The notes under the pieces were generated by a model. That model worked only from the letters and a program-made list of their open reading frames with translations. It was not told the DNA's origin and did no database searches. From positions 3,224,001 through 3,288,000 of the forward strand of contig OY756141.1 of assembly GCA_963576785.1 (NCBI GenBank): a stretch of DNA of 64,000 nucleotides, given 5' to 3'. Numbering within the stretch: the first letter of the stretch is position 1; each line of letters begins with the position of its first letter. Source of the stretch: Chlorophyllum brunneum. Lineage: Eukaryota > Basidiomycota > Agaricomycetes > Agaricales > Agaricaceae. Positions 45,301 to 57,182 of the stretch are shown piece after piece. The translations under genes and the position numbers were made by a program.

Positions 45301-46293
45301 ATGTCTACCAATAATATCGTCGCTGGTTTACCTAAGCTTAATGGGCCTAAGAACTATGCGTTCTGGTCTAGAAGGCTTCAGGATGCCCTAACCCTCATTT
45401 CTGTCACTGGTTCTGATCAGTCTGGATGGACTGTGACAAACCAAGATCTCTCCCCTAAAAATCCTACCGCTTTAATGGAGGAGGATAGAAGGAGAGAACA
45501 ATTGAGAGGTCAGGCATTGGCTGTTATTAATGGTACCTTACCTGATTCCCTATTACTCCATGGGCATGATGCTCCTGGATTCCTTTGGGATGACTTGAAA
45601 ACCCGCTTTGGGACTCCTTCTCCTGCCGTGGTATATTCAATCCTCCAAAGAATGCTGCGAAAGCGCATCTCTGGGAATCAAGATCCAGCAATGGATCTAG
45701 CTGAATTGAGAACATTGTCTTCTCAATTAGAAACAGCTAAGGTAAAATTGCCAGAAGTTCTTGGCATGATGATTGCTTTGAACGCATTACCATCCGATTG
45801 GAATGCAGTGGCACAAACAACATTGGCAAATAACCACAATGTTGTAGATATGACCTGGGAGGTAGTTCAGCAGGCTATAAATGCTGAGTGGTCAAGACGT
45901 GAAGGAACAAGATCCAACATGTCTAACCAACAAGCATCTTTTGCTGCCACTACTAACTACCAAGCTCGCCCTCAGGGCAACTTCCCCAGGACTCGCCCTG
46001 GACCACCCTGGAACTGCTTCCACCCTGGAGGCGATACCAGGGCCCAGCCTGCGAAAGGACCTTGCCACCCTGCCAATCCGAGTGGGCAGCCCCCTCAGCC
46101 TTCTCCTCCTACTCCTACCTGGATTAACGTCCAGAAGAAGAAGAAGAAGCCCAAAAAGTGCCAGGGTAAACCTCAGGCCCACATGGCGGAAGCCATGGCA
46201 GGCTTCGCCGCTGCCACGGAACCAGCGGTCCGTCACTTCACTAGTCTGGGGATGACCCCCTTCGACCTGATGAGGCGCATGGGCGCGCCTTGA
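45301..46293 (+). pseudogene. gag: Copia-A3 gag, 330 codons, truncated
   Basis: It starts MSTNNIVAGLPKLNG like Copia-A2 and is collinear with it through the Gag region, including AELRTLSSQLETAKVKLPEV written in part here, and the lysine-rich stretch. It ends at TGA 46291-46293, where Copia-A2 has CGA (Arg in APRPIP). Homology continues 35 bases further before the element breaks off. Polyprotein domains after Gag are absent. Confidence 0.9.
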
Positions 46294-46328
46294 CCCGTTC
46301 CCACTCCCACTCCTCCGACCACTCATGT

Positions 46329-46845
46329 ATGCACGGCATTCACTGTAGCGTGAATTTGACTCCCCTCGTTCATAGGGTTTTCTTGAGCTGATTAACACCA
46401 AGATGACACATGTCCAAGATCCGAGGCCAATCGAAGAAGTTCGTTGTTTTCTCGCCTCATTCGTAATTTTCTCCACCAATACCCCCAATTCTGGCATACT
46501 CTCCCTGAAAGAGATTACAATCATTCTTACTAAAATTGGGAATATCCTCCACATTAACATAGGGCTCACAAATTTGTTAAAGGAGGAATAGAAAGATTGC
46601 AGGTTTTCATCTTACTGAAACACATATTAAGTATGCATTGTTTCTTTCCCTATAATGACTCTAAAAGAACACTGTAAGAGTAAGGTGCAAAGTGGGCCAC
46701 AAGATGTCAAAACTAATGAGGCAAACCAACCCACAGCCAGACTTGCAAGCTAATTACACCAACAAGTTATCATTTTCATCATACTGGGTAGCAGATAAGA
46801 TACTAAAGTCTGGTGACTGTGCCAATGAATGTGAGCAATGGCCTA
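46329..46845. other. Unassigned DNA between Copia-A3 and a Copia-B LTR relic
   Basis: No similarity to other parts of the window was seen. CpG is moderately frequent in the first 150 bases. Open frames of 62 and 65 codons (46403, 46692) have no recognisable features. It may be host DNA or an unrecognised transposon piece. Confidence 0.4.
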
Positions 46846-47253
46846 TGTTGAACAGTACAGTACTATGCAGTAGCAAACACACTATTTGACTCACTGATAA
46901 GTGGTTAGTAGACTAGTGAGAGTACTAGTAAGAGTTGCTGTGAGAGTTGAGTAGAGTATAAGAGAAGACAAGTAGATTGTCCAAAGAAATAAAGGGGATA
47001 CATGCTACTTTATATACTAAATGTCTGGGATGCAAAACCTTAAGACCTATGAGTAATAAGTAAGCATAATGAGTCAGTAATGACTACAGAGTCCCTTGAA
47101 ACACTGTGATTACTCAGCAGTGTCCAGTACCATAATTGGAGTGACAGAGTATCAGTCAGCTCATGAAATACATGAGGAAATGGTGCATAATGTGAGTCAG
47201 AGGGTATAGCCTTGATGACAAATATTAGAGAGAGAATATTACTAATCTACTGT
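46846..47253 (-). repeat. Diverged LTR of the Copia-B group, truncated by Copia-B
   Basis: It begins TGTTGAACAGTACAG and aligns loosely throughout with 47254-47695, for example GAGTTGCTGTGAG, CTTTATATACTAA and AATACATGAG. It breaks where the Copia-B LTR starts. It is probably an older related LTR into which Copia-B inserted. Confidence 0.7.
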
Positions 47254-47695
47254 GTTTTCCAGCACAGTAACATACAGTGACAGATGGATAATCTGACTTA
47301 CTGATAGTTTGGTTAGTATATAGTAAACTTACTAAAGGAGTTGCTGTGAGTCAAGTAGAGCAAGATAGAATAATCAAGTAAATTGTCTAAGAAAACATAA
47401 GGGAATACATACTGCTTTATATACTAAGTGTCTGGGTAGCAAACCCTAAGACCTATGAGTAATAACTATGCATAATGAGTCAGTAATAACTATGGAGTCC
47501 CTTAAAACACTGCAATATCATCAGTGGTGTCCAGTAGCATAATTGGAGTGACAGTGATCAGTTAGCTCATGAAATACATGAGTAAGAGGTGCATAATGTG
47601 AGTCAGAGGGCACAGCCTCGATGACAAATATATGAGAATAATATACTGAAGAGCTAGTTACATGTAATGCAGCTTAGAAAGTGCAAATGACAACA
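47254..47695 (-). repeat. Copia-B 3' LTR
   Basis: It begins TGTTTTCCAGCACAG and ends GACAACA. TAGGAGAAG on the minus strand adjoins it as polypurine tract. Confidence 0.85.
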
Positions 47696-47722
47696 CTTCT
47701 CCTAGCTCAAAGTGCAATATGA

Positions 47723-50700
47723 ATCAAGCACTGAACTGAATAGGTAAATAATTGCACCATTGTTGGAATTTAACAGTATCCAGACTTTTTGTACAGATGT
47801 TGGCAGGATTCTTTTCGGACTCAACATAAAATAATTCGATACTACCTGTCTCAACAAGTTTATGGATGAAATGCTAGTGAATTGTGACATGTTTGGATCG
47901 ATGTTCAATGACCAGATTAGAAGCCCAGAAAGTTGAACCCAAATTGTCACACATAAGATGTGGAGCAGGTTGTTCAAAACCAATCTCACCTAGTAGCTGA
48001 TAAATCCAAATCAGTTACAGTGCTGTGGTGGCTTGTCGATGACTCAACCAAGAAACTGGTCCATTAGCAAACAAGACTAAGTTGCCAGAGGTAGACTTGC
48101 ACATAGCAAGACATTCTGTGAAGTCAGAATCAGAAAAGTCTTGAATGGACTTCTTTGATTGCCTATTAAAAACTAGGCAATAGTGTTGTGTGCTTAGAAG
48201 GTAGCAGCACAAGTATAAACTATGCTTGTAATACTCCTCTGATGGACTAGCCATTTGCTGACTGAGTTTCACAATAGCATAAGTGATATCAGGTCATGAG
48301 CCAATCATGAGATACATCAGGGATCCAACAAGTTGTTGGTATTTCTGGCAGAACTCAAGGTCAATGGTACCCTTGTAGGGCAGAAAGGCACATCCTGTTG
48401 GAAGAGGTGTTTGAGTTGGCCTTGCAGTGACATCAAATTTAGCAAGGACTTTATTGAGATATGAAATCTGACTGACATAGATCCACTTGTTCTTCTGGTC
48501 CCATGAGATAGTCATGCCAAGAAACTCAGTAGTTTCTCCAAGGTCATGACATTCCCATTGTTCTATGAAGTTTTTCTTCATTTGGTTAGAAGGGGCACTT
48601 CTTGCCCATAAAGACAATATTGTCAACATAGACAAGGGCAATCATGATCAAGCCAGTCTTTGGACAGCAATTGTAATATACTCTAGCATCAGATAGATAT
48701 TGGTTGAAACCTATGGTAAGCAGTGATTTTGTCATCATGCCAAGCCGGCTTGCTTAAGGTCATACAATGCTTTTTGTAACCTCTACACTTTATTATGTCC
48801 AAGTGTGAATTCTTTCGGTTGTTTCATAAAGATCTTTTCATCCAGATCACCATATAAATAGGTGGTATTTATGTCAACACTTTTGATCTCCCAGTCTTTG
48901 ACTACTGCTAAGGAGAACAGGAGACAAGAAGTTTTGTAGTGGACAACTGGAGAGAAAAGCTTGTTGTAATTGAGGCCTTCCTTTGGTGAGAAACCTTTTG
49001 CTACTAGTTGAGTATGGTGGCATCTGTCCAACTTAGTATTGAAGACCTATCTGTTTTTGACAACATTAACACCCTTAGTAGGGTAGTCAACTAACTTGTA
49101 CACATTGTATTGTCTGAGTGCATCGAGCTTCTCAAGGTATGCCTTAAGCTATTGGTTGTGCTCAGCAGGCAGCAACTTGGCAAGGTTCCGAAATTGGACT
49201 GGCTGTGGCAATGGAGAAGTTGTACTGGCCTTAGAGAGGCAATATTGGATTAACTCCATACTGCCTTTGCAAATTAATTGGCAAAGCTCTTCCTCACTCA
49301 GCTCAAGCATAGGTGAATCAATGTCAATGTTCTGCTCATGTGCTGGCAGGAGAGGTTGCAACCTGTCAAGCACATACTCATTCTCTCCTGGAATGCGATC
49401 ACCAAGCCCTAGTGGGACATTAGGTTGGCTAGGATTCCATTGTCCTCATCTTGGCTGACCAAAAGGTTTGTACCTTTCATAGTCCCTAAGGATATCCTTT
49501 GGGTGTCAGCAGTTACCATAGACATTTCCTTCTCTTTGTGGAGCCTGAAGAGTAGTTTGATTATGAAGTTTTCTTAGTACTTTGATATCTAGATGAGGAA
49601 TGAAGATTTCTTCCAGAATGGGTATGGAAGCCCAGTCATCAGCACATAGATTAGGTGTGGATGTAGCCTTCTCAATATTATCCTCAACCTTAACTCCTCC
49701 TAGAGGCTGAGATGGCATAGGTAGAGAGAGAGGTAGAGTTGGATCCTTGTAGGATAATCCTGGAGAAGATCCTCTAGAAGAGGAAGAAGGCAGAGGTAAT
49801 GGAATCTGGTCTCTGGGACTAGGAGTAGGAGTTTATGGATAAGGAGGTGGCAGCGGTGGTCCAGTATGCAGCACACTCAGACTGGATAGTCTTGGAACAA
49901 ATCTATCTTCAGAAGGGGGAGGATTTAATCTCTTGTTCAAGTTTCTTTCTGTAGGTGGCAATATACCTTGTCATTTGGACTATGATGGACATCTGGGAAA
50001 ATAGAGTTCATTAAAGACAGCATAGGGGGAGACAAAAATAGAATTATTCTGCTAATAGTACATAAACTTGAAGTTGCTGCCATCACCTGCATAACTGATA
50101 AAGATCATTAATTCTGATTTGGGCACAAGTTTGTCTTGCTGTACCTCATCAGGAAGGTATATATCCAGATAGGGAATGAAGATCCTTTCTGGAATGGGTA
50201 TAGGAGCCCAGTCATCAGTATGTGGAGTAGACACAGATACAGCCTCCTCAACATCATCCTCAACCTTAACTCCTCCTGGAGGCTGAGATGGCATAGGTGG
50301 AGAGGGAGGTGGAGTTAGATCCTTATAGGATAATCCAGAAGAAGATCCTCTAGAAGAGGAAGAAGGCAGAGGTAATGGAGTCTGCTCTCTGGGACTAGGA
50401 GTAGGAGTTCTTGGACAAGGAGGTGGTGGCAGTGGTCTGGCACATGGCATACTCAAACTGGATGGTCTTGGAACAAATCCATCTCTAGAAGGGAGAGGAT
50501 TTAATCCATCTCAAATATTTGAATTGCTATTATTAGGCAGCAATTGGCCTTGTCATTCAGACTGTGATGGATATCTGGGAAAATAGAGTTTATTGAAGAC
50601 AGTGTGGGGGGAAATGAAGATAGAATTGTTCTGCTGATGGCACATAAACTTAAAGTTGCTACCACCACCTGTATAACCAATGAAGATCATCAATTCTGAT

Positions 50701-52247
50701 TTGGGTGCAAGTTTGTCTTGCTGTACCTCATCAGAAAGGTATATGTATACCCCACAACCAAACATTTGGAGATGAGAAACATTAGGTTTCCTTCCAAACC
50801 ATATTTTATAGGGGGTAACCCATTTTAGGTGCTTCATAGGTGTCCTGTTATAGACATGAGTGGCCATACTGAATGCAAACTCCCAGTAGCTAGCCAGAAG
50901 GCATGCTTCAAGTTGCATGGATTGCATCTTTTCTAGAAGTGTTCGATTAAGATGTTTGGTATACCTATTTTGTTGATGAATGTGCAGTGCACTTGTTTCA
51001 TGAAGAATTCCTTTCTTAGCAAAGTAGTCCTTAAGTTCCTGAGACAAGTATTCTCCTCCATTATCAGAGTGCACCTGCTTGATGCATTTGCCTGTTTGGT
51101 TTATCACCAATTCAGCATATGCTTTGAAGGCATGTGCAGAGTCTGATTTATTGTGCAAAAAGGAGATGCACACAAAGGAAGAATAGTCATCAAGGAATGT
51201 CATAACCTATTTGAACTTATGATAAGAAACAATGGGGAATTCCTGAAGATCCAAATGGATCAATTCACGGATCTTGGATATACGAGATGTGTTCTCATGG
51301 TAGGCCTTGTTTGGCAGCTTTCCAAGCACACAACCAGGGCAAACCTTCTGTTCCTTTGGTAGGAGCACTGGAACAGATTTTGTGTGTTTTGGCACATATC
51401 CCAGAGTCTGGTTGGATGGGTGTGCAAATATTTGATACCAGATATCATAGAATGTGGTATTTTTGTTAATCAATGCCAAGGAGAATCAAAAATCTCCATC
51501 GTGCAAGATGTGTATGTCCACAAAGTAAACTTGGTTCAAAGAAGTATCCTGACAACATTGTCTACTTAGGAATGGACAAAAGTCACGAATAACAGTCTTT
51601 CCATTGGATGTTTCTGCAATCAGACCAGTTTTATCCATGATGGATCTGGTTGAGAGAAGTCTCATATCTAACCTCAGTATATGATATACTGGACAAAGGT
51701 GCAAAGTCTGCTGCTAAACTTCACTGGACTCAAGTTTTACTTCTGTCTCTAAATAGACAGTGCCATAAGATCCAATAGAAAGTGTAGATCCATCTGCAAT
51801 TGATGCTGATCCAAAAGAACCTTCAATAATATCAACAAGATTCCTCTTGTTTGGAGTAACATTAAGGGAGGCACCGGAGTCCAAAAGCCATTTATCACTC
51901 ATTTTACAAGGTCACCTATTCATTACACATCCACATATGCTATTACAGCTATGTGTTATTTCACATGTATTCTTCACTCTTGAAAACAGAGGAGAAAATT
52001 TTATTTCTGAAGTATTATTTAATCATACATAACTGTGTACATAAGTAGTTTGGCTATTTATCCAAAAGTCTACATCAGCTGAGGTTGCACTCTGTACACC
52101 CAGTTGAGAGTCTCCTTGGACATTAGCAACACATATGATACTTCTGCAGCAATCTTCAGAATTGTGTGAAAAGCTAGTGAGATTTGGCTTATCTACCATT
52201 GCTTTATCTGAGTAATCCTTGTTCTCAGATCCCATTGACACTGCATC
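47723..52247 (-). pseudogene. Copia-B pol (protease, integrase, RT, RNase H), decayed
   Basis: From 5' to 3' on the minus strand: protease WLLDSGASLNV (51902-51714), GAG-pre-integrase with CPGCVLGK (51479-51207), integrase core (51203-50553: FLDDYSSFVCISF, HSDNGGEYLSQE), a proline-rich linker that is duplicated in tandem, RT (49031-48294: LVAKGFSPKEGLNY, SVDINTTYLYGDLDE; the YVDD region near 48625 is degraded) and RNase H (48272-47723: FSDSDFTE, NGPVSWLSHRQATTAL). Frames shift between all pieces. The family is distinct from Copia-A. Confidence 0.87.
49585..50750 (-). repeat. Tandem duplication of about 580 bp in Copia-B pol
   Basis: Two successive units (about 49585-50165 and 50166-50750) share the order: acidic proline-rich linker (PSQPPGGVKVEDD-like), serine-proline stretch, and the end of integrase (KLVPKSELMIFI or KLAPKSELMIFI, NFKFM). 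Equivalent points are offset by about 575-581 bases. The duplication is internal to the element and breaks the coding order. Confidence 0.8.
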
Positions 52248-52277
52248 CTCATCCATCTTTTTTTTTTTTTTTTTTTT

Positions 52278-52714
52278 AAATCAACAATTTGTAAAGTGGT
52301 GCTCAATTGTAGTCTGCATGTACATACATACAAAGGCAGAATGTACAGAATGTTTGGAGCAAGGAAAGTAAACTACTCGTAAACTAACCTCATGAGACTC
52401 AACACCATTTAGCGCATACACTAGAGAGATGTTTGGTACCTGAGTTAAATAGCGGAAACAAGAGTAGAAGGAATTTGGAGAGAGAGAGAGTGAAAGAGAG
52501 AGATTGATAGAAGGAAACTATCAACTCGCAAATACAAGGGGGAACAACAAATGGTACTAGCATGTGGAGGGATGTTTTGCCCAGACACCATGGGAATGAT
52601 GGATATTGAAAGAAAACTACATAAAATAGTAGGCAAGTAGGGAATGGAGAGATAGAGAAATGGAATAGAAGTCCATAACTGGGAAAGCACAAGAAAAATG
52701 AGAGAAAAAAGGAC
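52278..52714 (-). other. LINE-3 3' UTR
   Basis: It matches the 3' UTRs of LINE-1 and LINE-2, including the terminal block next to the poly-A and the GA-rich run near 52485. Confidence 0.75.
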
Positions 52715-54666
52715 TCATGCAGGCATGGACCTGAACCTCTGATGGACTTGATGACAATGTAACAGGGGTATTGAACTGGTGCGGATACAAGGGCAATCAG
52801 GTTCTGGAGGGAAGCTGAACATGGCGGGGTTGCAACACAAGAAATTAACGAATGTCTTGATAGTGTCGATGCCAAAGTGATGATCAAAGGTGTTACATCG
52901 ATAGAGGATATGTGACCTAGTCTGGACCATTTGATTGTTGCAGTGGTGGCAAGATAGATCCTCATTAGGGAAGAACTGAAGTTGGTATTCACCAATTGGG
53001 GCATGGCATAAAATGGTGTGACATGCTCTTGCAAAGAGCTGTGGTTGGTACCTGCATTCTCATATCCAGGGGCCGGAGTTAATGTGTGATGGTAAAGCAG
53101 AGGCTCCATTTGCTTGCACCGTGAGGTGAAGGAAGGAGCTACTACTGTATTTCTTGAACCCGAACATGGCCTGCCATGTGTGGATGGCACATTTGGCATA
53201 CTTCTTGCATAGGTAGGCAATTGAGTTGGGGACTCAGTGATTTCTACCCCGGTTGGGCCAGGCAACCATCTGGATCCAGTTGTGCATGGCTTTTTGTATT
53301 CCATACTTGCACTTCGACGGAGGGTAATAAAATGAAAGGCGGTGCTGGTTGGACTTGTTGAACCAAGCCAGGAGTGCCTTCAAGATGAGAATGGACTGTC
53401 GCTGACAGGAGTGTGGCAAGCAGTTGAGCAGGAGCTGAGAGGCTGTGAGGGAATTGGTGAACATGTGGATGTGTTCAACCTGATCATAGTCATCAGTGGT
53501 GAGTACTTTGGTAATTCCTAAGTATTGCGCCACCAGTTCTGTATCGGTCGACATTGTTCCTCTGAGTCTCTTCATGATAGAGCTCTCTCCATCCAGGTGT
53601 CAAATAGTGGCTGCCGCCATGAACTGGCTAGCAAGTAGGTTGGGGTTGGGTGGACTGAGCCATCTGTGCCAATAATAATGGTCTTGAAGTCCATCGTCAC
53701 ATTTGTCGTTACATCATCCCAGAGTGTCTTTGAGAGGTGGGGGTCATCCCAGTTGAATCCTATAAAGGATACAATAGTAGGGAAGTGGTCAAGTAACCTA
53801 TGTCTGGGCCAGATAGTTTTTGAAACAGAGTTAAAATGTTCTATATAACGAGTCTCAGGAGTGGGGTGTGAAACGTCCATCACAGCTCCAAGTGTCTTCT
53901 TCTTCTGAGTTTCTGTGAAATTCTTGATGTGAAGTCAGTGCGGGGAAGAATGATACTCTTTTATCAACCTTGCCAGTGCATGTTCATTGTCCAATGTATA
54001 AAGCCTCGACGCTTGTCATTTGGCCAACTTTCGGAGATGGAGTTTGATGGGCATGAGCCCTGCAAGGGACTCAATGCTGTCAGTAGGAGATGTTCGGAAG
54101 GCCCCAGTAATCCAGAGGGCTGCCCATCATTGCATTTTGTTGAGGATTTCACAAGTCCCTTTTGTTCATGACTTATCGTGAAACCATAGTCAGTATCCAT
54201 ATGTTACCACCAGTATGACATACGAATGGTATAGTAGTCTTTTGTTACTAGGGGACAGACCACATATGGAGTTTCCTAGCATTTTCATTGCCTTGATCGA
54301 GGATATCGCCTTGGCAAAATAGTAATGGACATGTTCCTTGAAGGTTAACATCCTGTCAAAGTAGAAACCAAGGTAATGTCAGTGGGTTTTCAGCTTGAGG
54401 GGGGTATGGCTAGTGAACGGGGGGGATCCCAAATTGATGGAGGGATTGGAGTCCTGCCTCACATATGTAAAGTGAAAGACTTTGGACTTGCTATGTTTGA
54501 TCACTAGGCCAAATTCATTCATGAGCTGCTCTATTTCATGGTACATATGTTGGAGTATTTCAATGTTCCTTTCAAGGGATGGGAATTGAGCAACAAGGGT
54601 ACCATTGTCTACAAATGATAGGATGTTAAAGTTCCATTTGTCATGATGTTCCTCCATACAGACAAT
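52715..54666 (-). pseudogene. LINE-3 ORF2 C-terminal half, decayed
   Basis: It begins at MEEHHDKWNFNILSF, just before the RT catalytic motif, which reads FVDN: the second Asp is Asn (codon 54606-54604), consistent with a CpG change. RNase H fragments are in 53883-53234 (IGTDGSVHP, TDTELVAQYLG, FTNSLTAS), and the last codons end at 52715. The 129-codon frame starting at 54768 joins Copia-B gag codons to LINE RT by chance at the insertion point and is not a real fusion gene. Confidence 0.9.
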
Positions 54667-54678
54667 CTCATCCATCTT

Positions 54679-56002
54679 AATGGCAGTTAGAGCTGGGATG
54701 CTCACAACCGATTTGGTTGCTGGAGTGGTGCCAAACAATTTGCCAACCTCCATAATGGAGGTAGCCATCAGAGGAGAGGCCAGTCAGAGGAGGGAAGTGT
54801 TTCCCATATATTTCTCATAAAGATCCAAGACTTTTGCCTTGGCAGCTGCATACAGAGACAGGCAGCACCAGGAATCTTGAGTCTTTTTCTTGGCAGGATT
54901 TGTCATCTGCAAGAAAAGAGAAGGTGGGAGAGGTGTAGAGGACCATACCTCAGTAATGAGGCTGTGGGTACTCTTCTTTGGTTTAGTTGTCATCTTGGCA
55001 AAGCCAAAGTTAACAGAATCCATTGTATAGGCTGGTTGCCTGGCATCATTCCCAGAGGAAGCTGGTTGTCCAGTGTTGACCTCATTTACTTAGCCTTTGC
55101 TGCTGCTGCACTTGCTGTATTGTTGCTTCTTCTTCTCTTCCTCACTGCTGCTGCTGCTACTGTAGTGGACACTGTTGCTACTGCTGCTACTGTGGCAGAC
55201 ACTGTTGCTGCTACTGCTGAGAGCACAACTGCTACCCTTGCTGCTGCTGCTGCTGCTGCCCCTGATAATATGGGGGCATGCCTTGGGGTTTTATGCCAGA
55301 GAACTTATTAATTTTCTGGTTCATTTTGATAGTAGACCAGTGGTTCATGATGGTGTTTTGTACTTTGTTAAATGTAACATTTTGGATGGTCATATTGACT
55401 ATAAGGAAAGGAATGGTGATGTTCCACTGGTTCAGAATACCAGCAAGAAGGGTCATTGCCTGGATTACCTCCAGAATGTCACAGTCACCAGTTGAATTCA
55501 GCTATTAGTACAGCAATTCCAATTGGGTAATAGGACTGGACAGGTCCTGGTAAGGATAGAGACAGAAATAAATCATCTCAACATATGAGCTATAGAGTCC
55601 TGACACAAAAATGGTTCCATAGGTGGAGTACATTGTAGTTCAGATCTCTGCAGCATCAGTGAAGGGTTGGTTAATCATATCAGCTAGCGGTTTAGACTTC
55701 ACAAGCATGTAGACCATTTTGGCCAGTTGTATGCAGGTGGTATACTCATTAACATTGTGAGCAGGGTTTGGACCAGTGATATTTCCATTGGTATCAACCA
55801 GATTCTCATAGGCAGAGTACTTGGGTAAGAGGGTATATATCAAATCCATCAAACATGACAGTATTTCTGAGCCAAGGATGGTAGTACTATCCTGAGTCAT
55901 TAAGGAGAGCACATTATCAAGGCAAGACAACCACTTAGTGTAGTTCCTGGCACCATTGAGAGTTGGAATGGAAGACATGAGGATGTTTATGGTGGAAGAC
56001 AT
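54679..56002 (-). pseudogene. gag: Copia-B gag, decayed
   Basis: The start is probably ATG 56002-56000 (MSSTINILMSSIPTLNG), close in style to the Copia-A Gag start, followed by NYTKWLSCLDNVLSL. The clear N-terminal frame stops at 55640. Further on, a glutamine run (QGQQQQQQQG, from the CAG repeat) and a segment with KKTQDSWCCLSLYAAAKAK (55023-54784) are seen. The ELRT-type central part is not clear, and frames shift. LINE-3 interrupts the region downstream. Confidence 0.72.
55090..55262. repeat. CTG/CAG-rich simple repeat in Copia-B gag
   Basis: Runs of CTG triplets on the plus strand (CAG on the minus strand) expand the gag region, with interruptions. The purest run is near 55240-55260. Confidence 0.85.
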
Positions 56003-56230
56003 TATTCTATAAATGAATAGAGTTAGCAATCAGGTTCATGGGTGATCAGATCTGTGCCACTGCACTGTTCAAGCTATGAACCCATATGAGGAAGTCTTTA
56101 ATAGAGCATGAAACAATCAAGTCATGTTAGAGGGATGGGCTAGAAAGACCATGCTCTACAGGACGAGTCAGATTAGCCTATCTACAACCCACTTGCAGCC
56201 AGCCATGGCATATGGGGAGCAGGTGATCCA

Positions 56231-56242
56231 GGGCCCATAACC
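56231..56242 (-). promoter_or_regulatory. Primer site of Copia-B (half-tRNA iMet type)
   Basis: On the minus strand GGTTATGGGCCC follows the 5' LTR directly, identical to the Copia-A site although the two families differ elsewhere. Confidence 0.8.
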
Positions 56243-56685
56243 TGTTTTCCAGCACAGTAACATGCAGTGACAGATGGATAATCTGACTTACTGATAGTTT
56301 GGTTAGTATATAGTAAAGTTACTAAAGGAGTTGCTGTGAGTCAAGTAGAGCAAGATAGAATAATTAAGTAGATTGCCTAAGGAAACATAAGGGAATACAT
56401 GCTACTTTATATACTAAATGTCTGGGTAGCAAACCCTAAGACCTACAAGTAATAACTATGCATAATGAGTCAGTAATGACTACAGAGTCCCTTGAAACAC
56501 TGTGATATCATCAGTGGTGTCCAGTAGCATAATTGGAGCAACAGCAATCAGTCAGCTCATGAAATACATGAGTAAGAGGTGCATAATGTGAGTCAGAGGG
56601 TGCAGCCTTGATGATGAATATATGAGAATAATATACTAAAGAGCTAGTCATATGGAATGCAGCACAGAAAGTACAAATGACAACA
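56243..56685 (-). repeat. Copia-B 5' LTR (shared with a second tandem copy)
   Basis: It matches 47254-47695. Its right edge abuts a copy of the sequence that follows the left LTR (CTTCTCCTAGCTC). Confidence 0.88.
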
Positions 56686-56867
56686 CTTCTCCTAGCTCAA
56701 AGTGTGATTAAATCAAGGACTGAACTGAATAGATAAATAATTGTGACATTGCTGAAACTTGATAGTATCCAAACTTTTTGTGCAGATGTCCACAGGGTTT
56801 TTCTCAGATTCAACATAAAATAATTTGATACAACCTGTTTCAATGAGTTCACAGATGAAATGCCAGT
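56686..56867 (-). mobile_element. Fragment of a second Copia-B copy (RNase H end)
   Basis: The sequence matches 47696-47880. On the minus strand it encodes the end of RNase H (ESEKNPVDICTKSLD). It is cut by the Gypsy-C LTR at 56868. Together with the shared LTR it shows a tandem arrangement, as left by LTR-LTR recombination. Confidence 0.88.
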
Positions 56868-57181
56868 TGTTATGAACTATTTTTAGTTGTTTCATTCCTG
56901 TCATGCACCTGTTACCTCATATACCATCTGTTTTACTCTATCTATTTCATCTTCTGTTTTATCCCTAGAAGCTATGTTTCTCTCTAACTTATTTACTTGT
57001 CTCCTATGACTCTCTTACTCTGTTCCTCTATCATTAGCTATTACCACTAATATATAAAGTGTAGTAATACTTGATATATTCCTTATACTTTACCAATCAT
57101 ATCATTCCTTTTTCTCTTTTCTCTACTTTCTTGTCTTTATCCAAAGACTTGCAACCTGAGTCCTAGACTAAGGTTGTAACA
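56868..57181 (+). repeat. 5' LTR of Gypsy-C (314 bp)
   Basis: It starts TGTTATGAAC and ends TTGTAACA. It is the same family as 26578-26273, so Gypsy-C and Gypsy-B belong together. TATATAAA at 57051-57058 is the likely TATA box. Confidence 0.87.
57087..57096 (+). promoter_or_regulatory. Presumed RNA 5' end of Gypsy-C (self-primer segment)
   Basis: ACTTTACCAA lies 36 bases after the start of the TATA box and is the exact complement of 57183-57192. The spacing equals that in Gypsy-1 within one base. Confidence 0.6.
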
Positions 57182-57182
57182 T

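Larger units (their letters stand above)
44582..46328 (+). mobile_element. Copia-A3: 5' LTR and gag of a truncated Copia-A element
   Basis: It has a 5' LTR (44582-45141), the iMet-type primer site (45142-45153), leader and gag. Similarity to Copia-A2 stops at about 46328 after CGACCACTCATGTA. No target duplication could be found because the right end is missing. It abuts Gypsy-B pol on the left. Confidence 0.92.
52260..54666 (-). mobile_element. LINE-3: 5'-truncated LINE, about 2.4 kb
   Basis: A poly-T at 52260-52277 marks the 3' end. The target duplication CTCATCCATCTT is at 52248-52259 and 54667-54678. Only the RT C-terminus, RNase H, terminal finger and 3' UTR are present, the typical outcome of incomplete reverse transcription. 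It sits in Copia-B gag or the gag-pol linker. CpG is strongly depleted. Confidence 0.94.
47254..56685 (-). mobile_element. Copia-B: Ty1/copia element with nested LINE-3
   Basis: LTRs of about 442 bp lie at 47254-47695 and 56243-56685. Internal sequence reads Gag to RNase H on the minus strand and is split by LINE-3 (52260-54666). The primer site at 56242-56231 matches the initiator tRNA anticodon loop. No target duplication is found because the right LTR is followed by the 3' internal end of a second copy (56686-56867), so the locus has a tandem LTR-internal-LTR-internal order. The coding region is heavily decayed. Confidence 0.88.

Noticed and set aside
46403..46591. 62-codon open frame in the unassigned segment
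   Set aside because: No start context, domain or partner exons could be supported.
54379..54768. Chimeric frame of Copia-B gag and LINE RT
   Set aside because: It crosses the LINE-3 insertion point and its target duplication. It is a chance in-frame junction in a dead element.
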